A program made the position numbers and the translations under genes. From assembly GCA_902557215.1 (NCBI GenBank), contig CACDZM010000001.1, positions 1 through 64,000 on the forward strand: a stretch of 64,000 bases of DNA, written 5' to 3'. Origin of the DNA: an uncultured Pelagibacteraceae bacterium. Lineage in GTDB: Bacteria > Pseudomonadota > Alphaproteobacteria > Pelagibacterales > Pelagibacteraceae. Positions 10,235-19,566 of this stretch are shown piece after piece. The notes beneath the pieces were generated by a model. It had not been told where the DNA came from. It was given only the letters and a program-made list of their open reading frames with translations, and ran no database searches. Position 1 is the first letter of the stretch; every line of letters begins with the position of its first letter.

Positions 10235-11980
10235 ATGTTAAATTCTGAAGAATTAATAAATAAAGTAAAAATTTATAATAAATTTCTAAATCCTGAAAAA
10301 TTGAATAAAGCCTATGATTTTGCTGTAAAAGCTCACAGTAATCAAAAAAGAGCATCTGGTGATCCTTACTCAGTACATCCAATTGAAGTTGCAAATATTC
10401 TTACAGATCTAAAATTAGATAGCGCAACAATCACTACTGGATTACTTCATGACACTATTGAGGACACTTATGCTACATATGAGACGATAAAAGGAGAATT
10501 TGGAAATGAAGTTGCTGACTTAGTAGATGGAGTTACCAAAATATCTGTTTTAGAAAATAAAGCTTCATCAAATTCAAAAGCTGAAAATTTTAGAAAATTA
10601 ATTTTAGCCACATCAAAAGATATAAGAGTTCTACTTGTAAAAATTGCTGACAGATTACATAATATGAGAACTATCAAGGCGATAACTAAAGAGGATAAAA
10701 GAAAAAGAATAGCTCAAGAAACTATGGAGATTTATGCACCTCTTGCAGATAGAATGGGTATGCACAGGATTAGAGATGAGTTAGAGGATCTCTCTTTTGA
10801 AATTTTGAATAATCAAGCACGATCATTAATTCAAAAAAGACTTGATGAAATTAAATTAGATAAAAAAGATATTTTTAAATCTTTATCAGTAGAGCTAAAA
10901 GATTTACTTATCAAAAATAATATAAAGTCAGATATATTTGGTCGTGAAAAAACTCCTTTTTCTATTTGGAGAAAGGTACAAAAAAAAAGAGTTTCTTTAG
11001 AGCAAATTACTGACATTATAGGCTTTAGAATTATTCTAGATAATATAGACGAGTGTTATAAAACACTTGGTGTTTTACATAAAGAGTACAATTGTATCCC
11101 AGGAAAATTTAAAGATTATATTTCATTTGCTAAAATCAATGGTTATAAATCAATTCATACATCTGTAATTGGCTCAAATAAAAAACCAATAGAAATTCAA
11201 ATAAGAACAAAAGAAATGCATGAGTTTGCTGAAAGAGGTATAGCTTCTCATTGGCAGTATAAATCGTCTGAAAAATTCAATTCATTAACTTGGAAAGAAT
11301 ATGACTGGTTAAAGGATTTAGTCGAAATAATAGAAAAAAATGAAAATCCTGAACACTCTTATGAGTATACTAAACTTCAAATGTTCCAAGAAAATGTATT
11401 CTGTTTTACACCTAAAGGATCTGTAATTAAACTTCCAAAAAACGCAACACCAATCGATTTTGCCTACGCTGTTCATACAAAAATTGGTGATACCGCAATA
11501 GGCTGTGAAATTAATGGTAATAAGAGTGAATTACAATCAATTTTAAGAAATGGAGATAGAGTAAACATTATTACCTCTAAAAAACAATCACCTTCCTTAC
11601 ATTGGATACCAATAACTAAAACAGGAAAAGCAAGAGCAGCAATAAGAAGATATTGGCATGATAGAGGAGAAAAAAAGGAAGAAAGAATTAAAAAATATAA
11701 TACCACTTTATGGATTTCATTACCTGATAAGCCAGGACAATTAGGCAATGTAAGTTCTCTTATAGGCGAACATAAACTGAATATTTCTAATTTAGAGATG
11801 GTTGGCAAAAACCCTAATTACATCAATTTTAAGTTTCAATTGATTATAAGAGATCTTAAAAACTTTACTAATTTTATTGCAGAGCTTAAACAAAAGAGTA
11901 TAAAATTTAAGATAATTAGACACGAAGATAAAAGAAATGCTTTCACCCAAAAAATCCTTAAATATTTTAAAAAAAACTAA
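10235..11980 (+). CDS. rsh: RelA/SpoT-type (p)ppGpp synthetase/hydrolase
   Basis: This is a long Rel/Spo homologue controlling the stringent response. The N-terminal HD hydrolase domain has GLLHDTIEDT (His72-Asp73). The synthetase domain has GREKTPFSIWRK, ITDIIGFRII and the FKDYISFAKINGYKSIHTSV nucleotide-binding segment. A TGS domain starts near VFCFTPKGSVIKLPKNATP and a C-terminal ACT domain near LWISLPDKPGQLGNVSSL. At 581 aa it is well short of the usual ~700 because the TGS and ACT domains are almost adjacent. Both catalytic domains look intact, so I expect a bifunctional enzyme. Its 3' end overlaps pyrE by 44 bp. Confidence 0.94.
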   Translation: MLNSEELINKVKIYNKFLNPEKLNKAYDFAVKAHSNQKRASGDPYSVHPIEVANILTDLKLDSATITTGLLHDTIEDTYATYETIKGEFGNEVADLVDGVTKISVLENKASSNSKAENFRKLILATSKDIRVLLVKIADRLHNMRTIKAITKEDKRKRIAQETMEIYAPLADRMGMHRIRDELEDLSFEILNNQARSLIQKRLDEIKLDKKDIFKSLSVELKDLLIKNNIKSDIFGREKTPFSIWRKVQKKRVSLEQITDIIGFRIILDNIDECYKTLGVLHKEYNCIPGKFKDYISFAKINGYKSIHTSVIGSNKKPIEIQIRTKEMHEFAERGIASHWQYKSSEKFNSLTWKEYDWLKDLVEIIEKNENPEHSYEYTKLQMFQENVFCFTPKGSVIKLPKNATPIDFAYAVHTKIGDTAIGCEINGNKSELQSILRNGDRVNIITSKKQSPSLHWIPITKTGKARAAIRRYWHDRGEKKEERIKKYNTTLWISLPDKPGQLGNVSSLIGEHKLNISNLEMVGKNPNYINFKFQLIIRDLKNFTNFIAELKQKSIKFKIIRHEDKRNAFTQKILKYFKKN

Positions 11981-12524
11981 TGCATTATTAGAAGGTCATT
12001 TTGTTTTATCCTCCGGCTTACATTCTGCAAAATATATACAATGCGCCAAACTGTTAAGTTTTCCTCATTTATCCAATAAAATTTGCAAGTCATTTGCTAA
12101 CAAAATTAAAAAAAATTTTAAAAAGATAGATCTCATTCTAGCTCCAGCCATGGGTGGAATAATTATTGGCTATGAAGTTGGAAGAATTTTAAAAAAAGAG
12201 ACAATTTTTTGTGAGCGTGTAAGTGGAAAATTTAAATTAAGAAGGGGTTTTACAATTAACAAAGGATCAAAAGTTTTGATTATTGAGGACGTTATCACGA
12301 CCGGTAAGTCTAGTATGGAATGTGTTAAATTAATAAAAAAAAATAAAGCAAAATTAGTTGGTTTTGCATCATTAATTGATAGATCTACAAAAAAAAGTTT
12401 AAAAATAAAAAAAAAAATAATCTCACATCTTAAAATTGATGTGCCAACTTTTAAGCAAAATAAATTACCTGATTATTTAAAAAAAGTGCCAATAACAACA
12501 CCTGGAAGTAGATTTATAAAGTGA
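11937..12524 (+). CDS. pyrE: orotate phosphoribosyltransferase
   Basis: PyrE makes OMP from orotate and PRPP in pyrimidine synthesis. The 195 aa protein carries the PRPP-binding signature VLIIEDVITTGKSS and the orotate-site HFVLSSGLHSAKYIQC. LAPAMGGIIIGYEVGR is the upstream loop. The ATG at 11937 gives the expected N-terminus; it lies 44 bp inside the preceding gene and its stop overlaps the pdxJ start. The length and order of motifs match the alphaproteobacterial form. Confidence 0.95.
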   Translation: MLSPKKSLNILKKTNALLEGHFVLSSGLHSAKYIQCAKLLSFPHLSNKICKSFANKIKKNFKKIDLILAPAMGGIIIGYEVGRILKKETIFCERVSGKFKLRRGFTINKGSKVLIIEDVITTGKSSMECVKLIKKNKAKLVGFASLIDRSTKKSLKIKKKIISHLKIDVPTFKQNKLPDYLKKVPITTPGSRFIK

Positions 12525-13240
12525 AAAGGCTAGGCGTAAATATAGATCATGTTGCAACTTTAAGAAATGCACGAGGGGAATTACATCCTGATCCTGTTTA
12601 TGCTGCAAAATATGTGAGTAAAGCAGGCGCTGACTCCATTACAATTCATTTAAGAGAAGATAGACGGCATATAAAAGATTTAGATGCACAAAAAATATGT
12701 TCCATTAAAAAACTCTTAGTAAATTTGGAAATTTCAACTAATAGCGAGATTATTAAGAAAGCGTTAAAGATTAAACCAGACTTTATATGTATTGTTCCAG
12801 AAAATAGAAAAGAAATTACCACAGAGGGTGGATTAGATCTCAAAAAAAATAAAATAAATATCAAAAAAATTATCTCAAAATTTAAAAGTAAAAATATCAG
12901 AACAAGTTTATTTATTAATCCTGTTTTATCTGATATCGAAATTTCTAAAGAGCTTAAAACCGACTGTGTTGAAATTCATACAGGGAGATTAGCAAACTTA
13001 GTTAAAGCTAAAAAAAACCACTCTTATGAATTAAAAAGAATTATTCAAAGTTCAAAGTTTGCTCATAAATTAGGCATAGAAGTCCATGCTGGTCATGGAT
13101 TGGATTATAAAACTACGAAACTTTTAGTGAAAATCAAAGAAATCAAAGAATTCAATATTGGCCATTATTTAGTAGGTGAGTCAATTTTTTATGGTTTACC
13201 AAAAGTGATAAAAAATTTTAAAAAAATTTTAAAAAGTTGA
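12521..13240 (+). CDS. pdxJ: pyridoxine 5'-phosphate synthase
   Basis: PdxJ condenses 1-deoxyxylulose 5-phosphate with 3-amino-2-oxopropyl phosphate in vitamin B6 synthesis. LGVNIDHVATLRNARG at the N-terminus, ITIHLREDRRHI in the middle and VHAGHGLDY near the end are family hallmarks, and 239 aa is normal. The coding sequence starts at a GTG (12521) overlapping the pyrE stop. The pdxJ-acpS-lepB-rnc order is conserved in many Proteobacteria. Confidence 0.96.
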   Translation: MKRLGVNIDHVATLRNARGELHPDPVYAAKYVSKAGADSITIHLREDRRHIKDLDAQKICSIKKLLVNLEISTNSEIIKKALKIKPDFICIVPENRKEITTEGGLDLKKNKINIKKIISKFKSKNIRTSLFINPVLSDIEISKELKTDCVEIHTGRLANLVKAKKNHSYELKRIIQSSKFAHKLGIEVHAGHGLDYKTTKLLVKIKEIKEFNIGHYLVGESIFYGLPKVIKNFKKILKS

Positions 13241-13248
13241 GACTTAAA

Positions 13249-13635
13249 ATGAGAATATTAGGTATTGGTGTTGATATTATACAAAATAAAAGGATTAAAT
13301 CTTTAATAAAAAATAAAAATTTTATCTCAAGAACATTTAGTCCTAAAGAAATTAAATTTTCCCAAAAATATTCAAATAAAACTAATTATTTTTCAAAGCG
13401 TTTTGCAGCAAAAGAATCATTAGCGAAATCTCTTGGTAGTGGCTTTAGAGATAATCTAAATTTCAGAGATATAGAAATTTTAAACGATAAAAAGGGAAAA
13501 CCTTTTTTTTCAAAATCTAGAAAGATTGATGTTATTGTAAACAAAAAATTCAAAGTAAAAAAATATGATTTGTTTCTTTCAATTTCTGATGAAAAAGATT
13601 ATTCAATAGCATTTACGACTTTGCAGACTAAATAA
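13249..13635 (+). CDS. acpS: holo-[acyl-carrier-protein] synthase
   Basis: AcpS attaches the 4'-phosphopantetheine arm to acyl carrier protein. The ATG at 13249 gives the standard N-terminus MRILGIGVDI; a TTG at 13237 would add four residues. FAAKESLAKSLGSG is the conserved magnesium/CoA-binding motif with its catalytic glutamate. At 128 aa it is normal. It lies directly after pdxJ and its stop overlaps the lepB start by one base. Confidence 0.94.
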   Translation: MRILGIGVDIIQNKRIKSLIKNKNFISRTFSPKEIKFSQKYSNKTNYFSKRFAAKESLAKSLGSGFRDNLNFRDIEILNDKKGKPFFSKSRKIDVIVNKKFKVKKYDLFLSISDEKDYSIAFTTLQTK

Positions 13636-14369
13636 TGTTTAATAAAGAAAGTATTATAGATAATATTAAAACCTTATTTTATGCGCTAATCATAGCCATA
13701 ATAATAAGATCACTAATAATTCAGCCTTTTTACATTCCTTCCTCATCAATGGAACCAACATTATTAGTTGGGGATAGATTATTTGTTACTAAATATTCTT
13801 ATGGATATAGTAAACATTCATTTCCTTTTAGCCCACCGATTTTTAAAGATCGAATTATTTTCAGTAGCCCTAAAAGAGGGGATGTAGTTGTATTCAAAAC
13901 ACCCGCAGATAATAGAACAGATTACATAAAACGACTAATTGGATTACCAGGTGATAGAATTCAATTTTTAGACTCAAATTTATTTTTAAATAATAATGAA
14001 ATTTTTAAATCAAGAATTTCAAAAAAGGATGTTATTTACTGCGGAAATAAAAAGATTGATGTGTTTACATTCGAAGAAAAGTTACCAAACAATAAAGTGT
14101 ACAAAACTGTTTACTTAAAAAACTTTGGTTATCAAAATTCAGATGTGTTTGAAGTGCCTGAAGATTTTTATTTTTTTTTAGGCGATAATAGAGACTGCTC
14201 AAAAGACAGTAGATTTTTATCAAGTGTTGGTTATGTTCATAAAGATAATCTTGTTGGTAAAGCAAGGTTTATTTTTTTTTCATCTGATAAATCAAAAGGC
14301 AATTTATTATTCTTTTGGAAATGGAAAGACTCTATCCGGTTCGATAGATTCTTTAAAAAGATAAATTAA
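13635..14369 (+). CDS. lepB: signal peptidase I
   Basis: LepB cleaves signal peptides from exported preproteins at the periplasmic face of the inner membrane. There is one N-terminal membrane segment (about residues 15-30). The catalytic serine lies in PSSSMEPTLLVGD (Ser38), the general-base lysine in YIKRLIGLPGD (Lys99), and the GDNRDCSKDSR box follows near residue 190. It sits between acpS and rnc with one-base overlaps on each side. Confidence 0.96.
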   Translation: MFNKESIIDNIKTLFYALIIAIIIRSLIIQPFYIPSSSMEPTLLVGDRLFVTKYSYGYSKHSFPFSPPIFKDRIIFSSPKRGDVVVFKTPADNRTDYIKRLIGLPGDRIQFLDSNLFLNNNEIFKSRISKKDVIYCGNKKIDVFTFEEKLPNNKVYKTVYLKNFGYQNSDVFEVPEDFYFFLGDNRDCSKDSRFLSSVGYVHKDNLVGKARFIFFSSDKSKGNLLFFWKWKDSIRFDRFFKKIN

Positions 14370-15031
14370 TGCAAAAAAACCTTCAATTATTTCAAAAAAA
14401 ATTAAAGATTAAATTTAAAAATCCTAAATTATTAGTACAAGCATTAACTCATAAAAGTTATGAGCCAATAAACAATAATGAAAAAATCGAATTTCTTGGT
14501 GATAGAGTTTTAGGCCTAGTAATAGCAAAAAAATTATTAGAAATTTATCCCGATGAAAAAGAGGGTATTTTGGATAAAAAGTTTGCCTCTTTAGTAAATA
14601 AAAAAACCTGTCTTCTAATTGCAAAAAAGTTAGGTATTGAAAAATTTATATTAATTTTAAGTTCAACTAAGAATAAATCAAATATTGAAGATAAAGTTCT
14701 CTCTGATGCTTGTGAAGCGATAATTGGTGCAATTTACTTAGACAAAGGATTTAATGTTGCTGAAAATTTCATTTTACGTTTATGGAAAGATGAAATTGAC
14801 AAAAGTGTCATAACTATAATTGATGCAAAAACAAAGTTACAAGAATACTCATTGAAAAATTTTAAAAAGTTACCAGTGTATAGATTAATTTCTAACACGG
14901 GTCCTAGACACAAGCCTGTTATCAAAGTAAGTGTAAAATTATCAGATGGTAAAATTTACTATGGAGAAGGAAAATCTAAAAAAAATGCGGAGCAAAAAGC
15001 TGCAACATTATGTTTAGATAATTTGGGATAA
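14369..15031 (+). CDS. rnc: ribonuclease III
   Basis: RNase III cleaves double-stranded RNA during rRNA and mRNA processing. The endonuclease signature NEKIEFLGDRVLGL gives Glu41 and Asp45; SDACEAIIGAIYLDKG supplies the second acidic pair. A C-terminal double-stranded RNA-binding domain (about 150-220) ends in GEGKSKKNAEQKAA. Length 220 aa. The era gene, often the next gene in Alphaproteobacteria, is absent here: recO follows after 2 bp. Confidence 0.95.
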   Translation: MQKNLQLFQKKLKIKFKNPKLLVQALTHKSYEPINNNEKIEFLGDRVLGLVIAKKLLEIYPDEKEGILDKKFASLVNKKTCLLIAKKLGIEKFILILSSTKNKSNIEDKVLSDACEAIIGAIYLDKGFNVAENFILRLWKDEIDKSVITIIDAKTKLQEYSLKNFKKLPVYRLISNTGPRHKPVIKVSVKLSDGKIYYGEGKSKKNAEQKAATLCLDNLG

Positions 15032-15033
15032 CG

Positions 15034-15711
15034 ATGAATTGGGATGATACAGGTTTTTTACTTTCAAAAAACAAATATAGTGAAAATTCTTTGATAGTAG
15101 AGGTATTTACAAAAGAACATGGTAAGATTTCAGGTATTCTCTTTGGTGGAACATCTAAAAAAATTAAAAGCTATCTACAAATTGGAAATAAATTATACAC
15201 AAACTATAATGCAAAAAACGATAATAAAGTAGGATATTTCAAATTTGAGATAATTAAAGCTGAAACACCATTTTTTTTTGATAATAAAAAAAAGTTGTCC
15301 TGCTTAACGTCAGCCCTACAATTGGTAAGAATATTAAATCCAGAGGCACAACCAAATCTAAAAATTTTTGAATTAATTGAGAATTTTTTTATAATTTTAA
15401 AAGGTGAAGAGTGGATTAAAAATTATATTTTGTGGGAATTAAAATTATTTAGTTTATTAGGTTATAATCTTGAATTAGAAAAAATAGTCACCAAAATAGT
15501 GAAAAATGAAAATATTTTTTACAAATTAAAATCTCAATCAGAGGACAGAACTATACCTAATTTTCTTATTGAGAATGATTTTTCAGCAAATGATGAAGAC
15601 CTGATCCAAGGAATTAAGTTAGTTAGTGATTTCCTTGAAAAATCTATATTGAAACCTAATAATTTAAATCAGCCTTTAAGCAGATCACAATTTTTAAGTA
15701 ATTTGAAATAA
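15034..15711 (+). CDS. recO: DNA repair protein RecO
   Basis: RecO is the mediator that loads RecA onto SSB-coated DNA. The N-terminal OB-fold begins MNWDDTGFLLSKNKYSENSLIVEVFTKEHG (shown here as the first 30 residues in outline: an initial DTGFLL, then ENSLIVEVFTKEHG), followed by GGTSKK. The helical C-terminal part is divergent and the zinc-binding cysteines seen in some RecO proteins are missing. Length 225 aa. It ends exactly where the convergent hemB ends, with no base between the two stop codons. Confidence 0.85.
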   Translation: MNWDDTGFLLSKNKYSENSLIVEVFTKEHGKISGILFGGTSKKIKSYLQIGNKLYTNYNAKNDNKVGYFKFEIIKAETPFFFDNKKKLSCLTSALQLVRILNPEAQPNLKIFELIENFFIILKGEEWIKNYILWELKLFSLLGYNLELEKIVTKIVKNENIFYKLKSQSEDRTIPNFLIENDFSANDEDLIQGIKLVSDFLEKSILKPNNLNQPLSRSQFLSNLK

Positions 15712-16707
15712 TTATTTTAAAATTTTATCTAATCTATCAGCATAATAGCTAACTATTGCATTTGCGCCAGCTCTCTTGAATCCAATTAAACTTTCAATAA
15801 TTACATTATTATCAACCAGGCCTTTTTCTACAGCGTTAGCTAATAAACTGTATTCTCCAGATACTTGATACGCCATGACCGGAATTTTAAAGTTATCTTT
15901 AATTAACTTAATGATATCTAAATATGGCAAACCTGGTTTAACCATAACCATGTCAGCTCCCTCTTTGATATCTAATGCGACTTCTCTTAGAGCTTCATCG
16001 CTATTTTTAAAATCCATTTGATAATTTTTTTTATCACCCTTGAGAAGTCCCTTAGATCCAACAGCATCTCTAAAGGGGCCATAAAAACTTGAGGCATACT
16101 TAACAGCATAAGAAAGAATTTGTGTCATCTTATATCCATTTTTATCAAGTGTTTTTCTGATTTCACCAATTCTACCATCCATCATATCTGAAGGAGCAAG
16201 AACATCACATCCCATCTGTGCTTGAAGCAGTGACTGATTAATTAAAATACTTACTGTTTCATCATTTAGGACATATCCAGATTTTAATAAGCCATCATGA
16301 CCATGAGATGTATAAGGGTCTAATGCAACATCTGTCATTATACCGATTTGATTTTTATATTTTTTTTTTATTAATTGGATTGCTTTACAAACTAAATTGT
16401 CCTCATTTAAAGCTTCAGTGCCCAGATTATTCTTTTTTCTTTTTTCTGTATATGGAAATAAAGCAACCATAGGTAGTTGATTTTTTATTGCTTTATCAAC
16501 GAGACTCGAAAGCTTGTCTAAAGTGTAACGATATACACTTGGCATTGATTTGATTGGTTGTTTTTTGTTTTTGCCATCTATTAAAAATATTGGCAAGATA
16601 AAATCACTTGGACTTAAATTATTTTCTTCAATTAGTCTTCTAGACCAATCATTTTTACGACTACGTCTTAGTCTTAAACCTGGATATTTACCTGTTATCA
16701 TGTTCAA
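15712..16707 (-). CDS. hemB: delta-aminolevulinic acid dehydratase (porphobilinogen synthase)
   Basis: HemB joins two 5-aminolevulinate molecules into porphobilinogen in haem synthesis. The two active-site lysines are seen in SYAVKYASSFYGPFRDA (Lys203) and ADMVMVKPGLPYLD (Lys257). The zinc cysteine triad of yeast-type enzymes is replaced: TDVALDPYTSHGHDG carries Ala128, Asp130 and Asp138, the pattern of the magnesium-dependent proteobacterial class. A second Met at codon 3 is an equally possible start. It is monocistronic, convergent with recO. Confidence 0.96.
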   Translation of the reverse strand: MNMITGKYPGLRLRRSRKNDWSRRLIEENNLSPSDFILPIFLIDGKNKKQPIKSMPSVYRYTLDKLSSLVDKAIKNQLPMVALFPYTEKRKKNNLGTEALNEDNLVCKAIQLIKKKYKNQIGIMTDVALDPYTSHGHDGLLKSGYVLNDETVSILINQSLLQAQMGCDVLAPSDMMDGRIGEIRKTLDKNGYKMTQILSYAVKYASSFYGPFRDAVGSKGLLKGDKKNYQMDFKNSDEALREVALDIKEGADMVMVKPGLPYLDIIKLIKDNFKIPVMAYQVSGEYSLLANAVEKGLVDNNVIIESLIGFKRAGANAIVSYYADRLDKILK

Positions 16708-16773
16708 ATATATTTAAAAAATGCGACAAATGTAATATACAAATATATCTTAAAAAGGATATTAAACAATTAA

Positions 16774-17364
16774 ATGGACCTAAATTTTAACGATTTTGAA
16801 AAACAAGATATTAAGTTTGATATTGATAAACTCAAAGAAGCCTATCATGAAATATTGAAAATAAAAGGATTTGAGGGAGTTGCCGGTGTTTCTAATTTTG
16901 GTGCAATATCATTAACTCAGATACCTGGAGATCCAGACTCTATCAAAGGACATAAAGCTCGTGGTATTTTTTGGACCAAACCAAACGGTTCTGGCAAAGA
17001 AGTAGTAAGAGATGAAATGATAAATGAGGAAGCTTACTCAGAATTTATTGATGAATATAAGGAAACGTACTTTAAAGAAGTTTTTGATGCTCTTTCCTCA
17101 AAATATAAACTTGGAAGAGTTAGAATTTTATTAAAAGAACCAAGATCTACTTTAAGCTGGCATAGAGATCCAGAACCAAGACTTCACATTCCAATAATTA
17201 CTAATCCTGGGTCAATCATGGTTATAGATAACGTTGCAAAACATTTACCAGCCGATGGTTCTGTATGGATTACTAATAACACGAAATATCATAATGCCTT
17301 TAATGGTGGTGAGGAAAACAGAATCCATTTAGTGGCATGCGTTTTAAATCATAAATTTAACTAA
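16774..17364 (+). CDS. aspartyl/asparaginyl beta-hydroxylase-like 2-oxoglutarate/Fe(II) dioxygenase
   Basis: The 196 aa protein has the double-stranded beta-helix iron site of the aspartyl/asparaginyl hydroxylase family: SWHRDPEPRLHIPI supplies the HxD pair (His130, Asp132), and KYHNAFNGGEENRIHLV the distal histidine (His173) and 2-oxoglutarate-binding arginine (Arg183). No signal peptide or membrane segment is present, so it acts in the cytoplasm. The substrate is unknown; relatives hydroxylate free or peptide-bound Asp/Asn, among other molecules. It precedes rpiB by one base, suggesting co-transcription, but the two jobs are not obviously linked. Confidence 0.8.
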   Translation: MDLNFNDFEKQDIKFDIDKLKEAYHEILKIKGFEGVAGVSNFGAISLTQIPGDPDSIKGHKARGIFWTKPNGSGKEVVRDEMINEEAYSEFIDEYKETYFKEVFDALSSKYKLGRVRILLKEPRSTLSWHRDPEPRLHIPIITNPGSIMVIDNVAKHLPADGSVWITNNTKYHNAFNGGEENRIHLVACVLNHKFN

Positions 17365-17365
17365 T

Positions 17366-17791
17366 TTGAAAAAAATTTTTATCTCATCAGATCATGCTGG
17401 ATTCAAACTGAAAGAAACTATTAAAATGTATTTAGAAAGAAAAAAATATAAATATTTCGATTTAGGTCCAGAAAATGATAATAGTGTGGACTACCCAGAC
17501 TTTGCCCATAAAGTAGCAAAAAAAGTAAAGTTGAACAAAAATAATGTTGGTATATTAGTATGTGGATCTGGCACAGGTATGAATATCACAGCAAATAAAC
17601 ACAAAAATGTGCGTGCAGCGCAATGTTTTAATTTAAAATCAACCAAATTATCAAGATTGCATAATGATGCAAATATCATTACATTAGGATCAAGACTATT
17701 AAATAAAAAAAATGCTTTAAACTTTGTTAATGTGTTTTTAAACACTAAATTTGAAGGTGGAAGGCATTTAAAAAGGGTAAAAAAAATATAG
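17366..17791 (+). CDS. rpiB: ribose 5-phosphate isomerase B
   Basis: RpiB interconverts ribose 5-phosphate and ribulose 5-phosphate in the pentose phosphate pathway. The start is a TTG at 17366, one base after the preceding stop, giving the family N-terminus KKIFISSDHAGFKLKE. The active-site cysteine lies in GILVCGSGTGMNITANK (Cys66), followed by NVRAAQCF and NIITLGSRLL. 141 aa is normal. It ends 6 bp before glyA; rpiB-glyA is a recurrent alphaproteobacterial pair. Confidence 0.95.
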   Translation: MKKIFISSDHAGFKLKETIKMYLERKKYKYFDLGPENDNSVDYPDFAHKVAKKVKLNKNNVGILVCGSGTGMNITANKHKNVRAAQCFNLKSTKLSRLHNDANIITLGSRLLNKKNALNFVNVFLNTKFEGGRHLKRVKKI

Positions 17792-17797
17792 GTAATT

Positions 17798-19111
17798 ATG
17801 TCAAGTGAGAAAAAATATTTAAATTCAAGTTACGAGAACTTTTTTGAAAAAAGTTTATCTGAAGCGGATCCAGATTTATTTAAAGCAATTAATGATGAGT
17901 TAATTAGACAACAAAACCACATAGAACTAATTGCCTCTGAAAATATTGTTTCACAAGCTGTATTAGAGGCTCAAGGTTCTGTTTTAACTAATAAATATGC
18001 CGAAGGTTATCCTGGTAAAAGATATTACAACGGATGTGAGCATGTTGATGTAGCTGAGAAATTAGCTCTTGAAAGAATTAAAAAACTTTTTAATTGCAAA
18101 TATGCAAATGTTCAACCTCACTCTGGAGCTCAAGCTAATGGTGCAGTATTTTTAGCTTTATTAAAGCCTCACGATACATTTTTAGGAATGAGTTTAAATT
18201 CTGGTGGACATATTACTCATGGATTGAAAATTTCTATGTCAGGTAAATGGTTCAATGCTGTAAGCTATGATGTAGACAAAAAATCTGAACTTATTGATTA
18301 TGACAATGTTGAAAAACTTGCCCTTGAGCATAAACCTAAATTGATTATTGCTGGTGGTAGTGCTTACTCAAGAGTTATAGATTTTAAAAGATTTAGAGAG
18401 ATAGCAGATAAAGTTGGAGCATATTTGATGGTAGATATGGCTCACTTCTCAGGTTTAGTTGCTGGAAAAGGTTATCCTAATCCATGCGATTATGCTCATG
18501 TTGTTACTTCTACTACACACAAAGTATTTAGAAGTGCAAGAGGTGGAATTATTTTATCAAATGAAGAAGACTTAGGTAAAAAATTTGATACCGCTGTTTT
18601 CCCAGGATATCAAGGTGGTCCGTTAATGCATGTTATTGCTGCCAAGGCTGCTGGTTTTTTTGAAGCGCTAAAACCTGAGTTTCAAACTTATATCAAAAAT
18701 GTTTTGGCTAATGCAAAAATGTTAGCTGAAACTTTAAAAAACAATGGTTTCAAAATTTATTCTGGTGGTACAGATACACACTTAATGTTGGTGGATCTAA
18801 GACCATTTAACGTCAAAGGAAATATCGCTTCAGAAAGTTTAAGTAGAGCCAATATTACTTGTAATAAAAATGGAATACCATTTGATACTGAGAAACCAAT
18901 GATTACATCCGGAATTCGACTGGGTTCTCAAGCAGCAACTACAAGAGGTTTTGGTTTAAAAGAATTTGAAAAAGTTGGAGAATTAATAACTAAAGTTATT
19001 AAAGGATTAGCAGAAAACCCTGAAGATAATAGTAAAGTGGAGGAAGAAGTTAGAAATGAAGTTGTAAGTTTATGTTCTAATTTCCCAATTTATAAAAATC
19101 TCAATAAATGA
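17798..19111 (+). CDS. glyA: serine hydroxymethyltransferase
   Basis: GlyA interconverts serine and glycine using PLP and tetrahydrofolate, the main source of C1 units, and so links directly to the glycine made by the sarcosine oxidase at the left of the window. The PLP lysine is in [15 protein letters not shown] (Lys242); [12 protein letters not shown] and [14 protein letters not shown] are N-terminal signatures. Length 437 aa. The stop overlaps the nrdR start. I see no recognisable riboswitch in the 6 bp that precede it. Confidence 0.98.
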   Translation: MSSEKKYLNSSYENFFEKSLSEADPDLFKAINDELIRQQNHIELIASENIVSQAVLEAQGSVLTNKYAEGYPGKRYYNGCEHVDVAEKLALERIKKLFNCKYANVQPHSGAQANGAVFLALLKPHDTFLGMSLNSGGHITHGLKISMSGKWFNAVSYDVDKKSELIDYDNVEKLALEHKPKLIIAGGSAYSRVIDFKRFREIADKVGAYLMVDMAHFSGLVAGKGYPNPCDYAHVVTSTTHKVFRSARGGIILSNEEDLGKKFDTAVFPGYQGGPLMHVIAAKAAGFFEALKPEFQTYIKNVLANAKMLAETLKNNGFKIYSGGTDTHLMLVDLRPFNVKGNIASESLSRANITCNKNGIPFDTEKPMITSGIRLGSQAATTRGFGLKEFEKVGELITKVIKGLAENPEDNSKVEEEVRNEVVSLCSNFPIYKNLNK

Positions 19112-19566
19112 TTTGCCCCTGTGAAAAAAAAGGTGAAACTTCAGTTGTAGACTCCCGACCAACCGAAGACGGTACAGCTATACGTAGAAGAAGACTTTGT
19201 TCATGTGGAGAAAGATTTACTACTTTTGAAAGAATTCAGTATAGAGAATTAATGGTGGTAAAAAAAAATGGAAGAAAATCAGCATTTGATCGAGATAAAC
19301 TTGCAAAATCTATATATATTGCATTAAAAAAAAGACCTTTAGATACTGAAACTGTTGAAAAATTTATCAGCCGGATATCAAGATCTTTAGAGGAACTCGG
19401 ACAAAGTGAAATTTCAAGCAATACAATTGGAACAATGGTCATGGAAGGTTTAAAAGAGCTTGATCCAGTTGCTTACGTAAGATTTGCATCTGTCTACAGA
19501 AATTTTAGAGAAGAAAAAGATTTTGTACAATTTGTGGACAAAATAGATGTCTTCAAAAAAAGATAA
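19108..19566 (+). CDS. nrdR: transcriptional repressor NrdR
   Basis: NrdR represses ribonucleotide reductase genes in response to (d)ATP. The 152 aa protein has [28 protein letters not shown] and an ATP-cone domain with [13 protein letters not shown]. The zinc ribbon is odd: the first knuckle reads MICPCEKKG (CPC) instead of CPxC, and the second reads LCSCGERF (CSC) instead of CxxC. The four cysteines are still present, so metal binding may persist with altered geometry. It overlaps ribD by 20 bp in the common glyA-nrdR-ribD arrangement. Confidence 0.94.
   Translation: MICPCEKKGETSVVDSRPTEDGTAIRRRRLCSCGERFTTFERIQYRELMVVKKNGRKSAFDRDKLAKSIYIALKKRPLDTETVEKFISRISRSLEELGQSEISSNTIGTMVMEGLKELDPVAYVRFASVYRNFREEKDFVQFVDKIDVFKKR

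Noticed and set aside
11473-11808. Minus-strand 111-codon frame inside rsh, and similar antisense frames in phoR, dgt, secD and uvrA
   Set aside because: They are antisense readings of conserved domains, with hydrophobic low-complexity products and no ribosome sites.
17792-17797. Glycine riboswitch before glyA
   Set aside because: Only 6 bp separate rpiB and glyA, and no tandem aptamer-like structure is visible.
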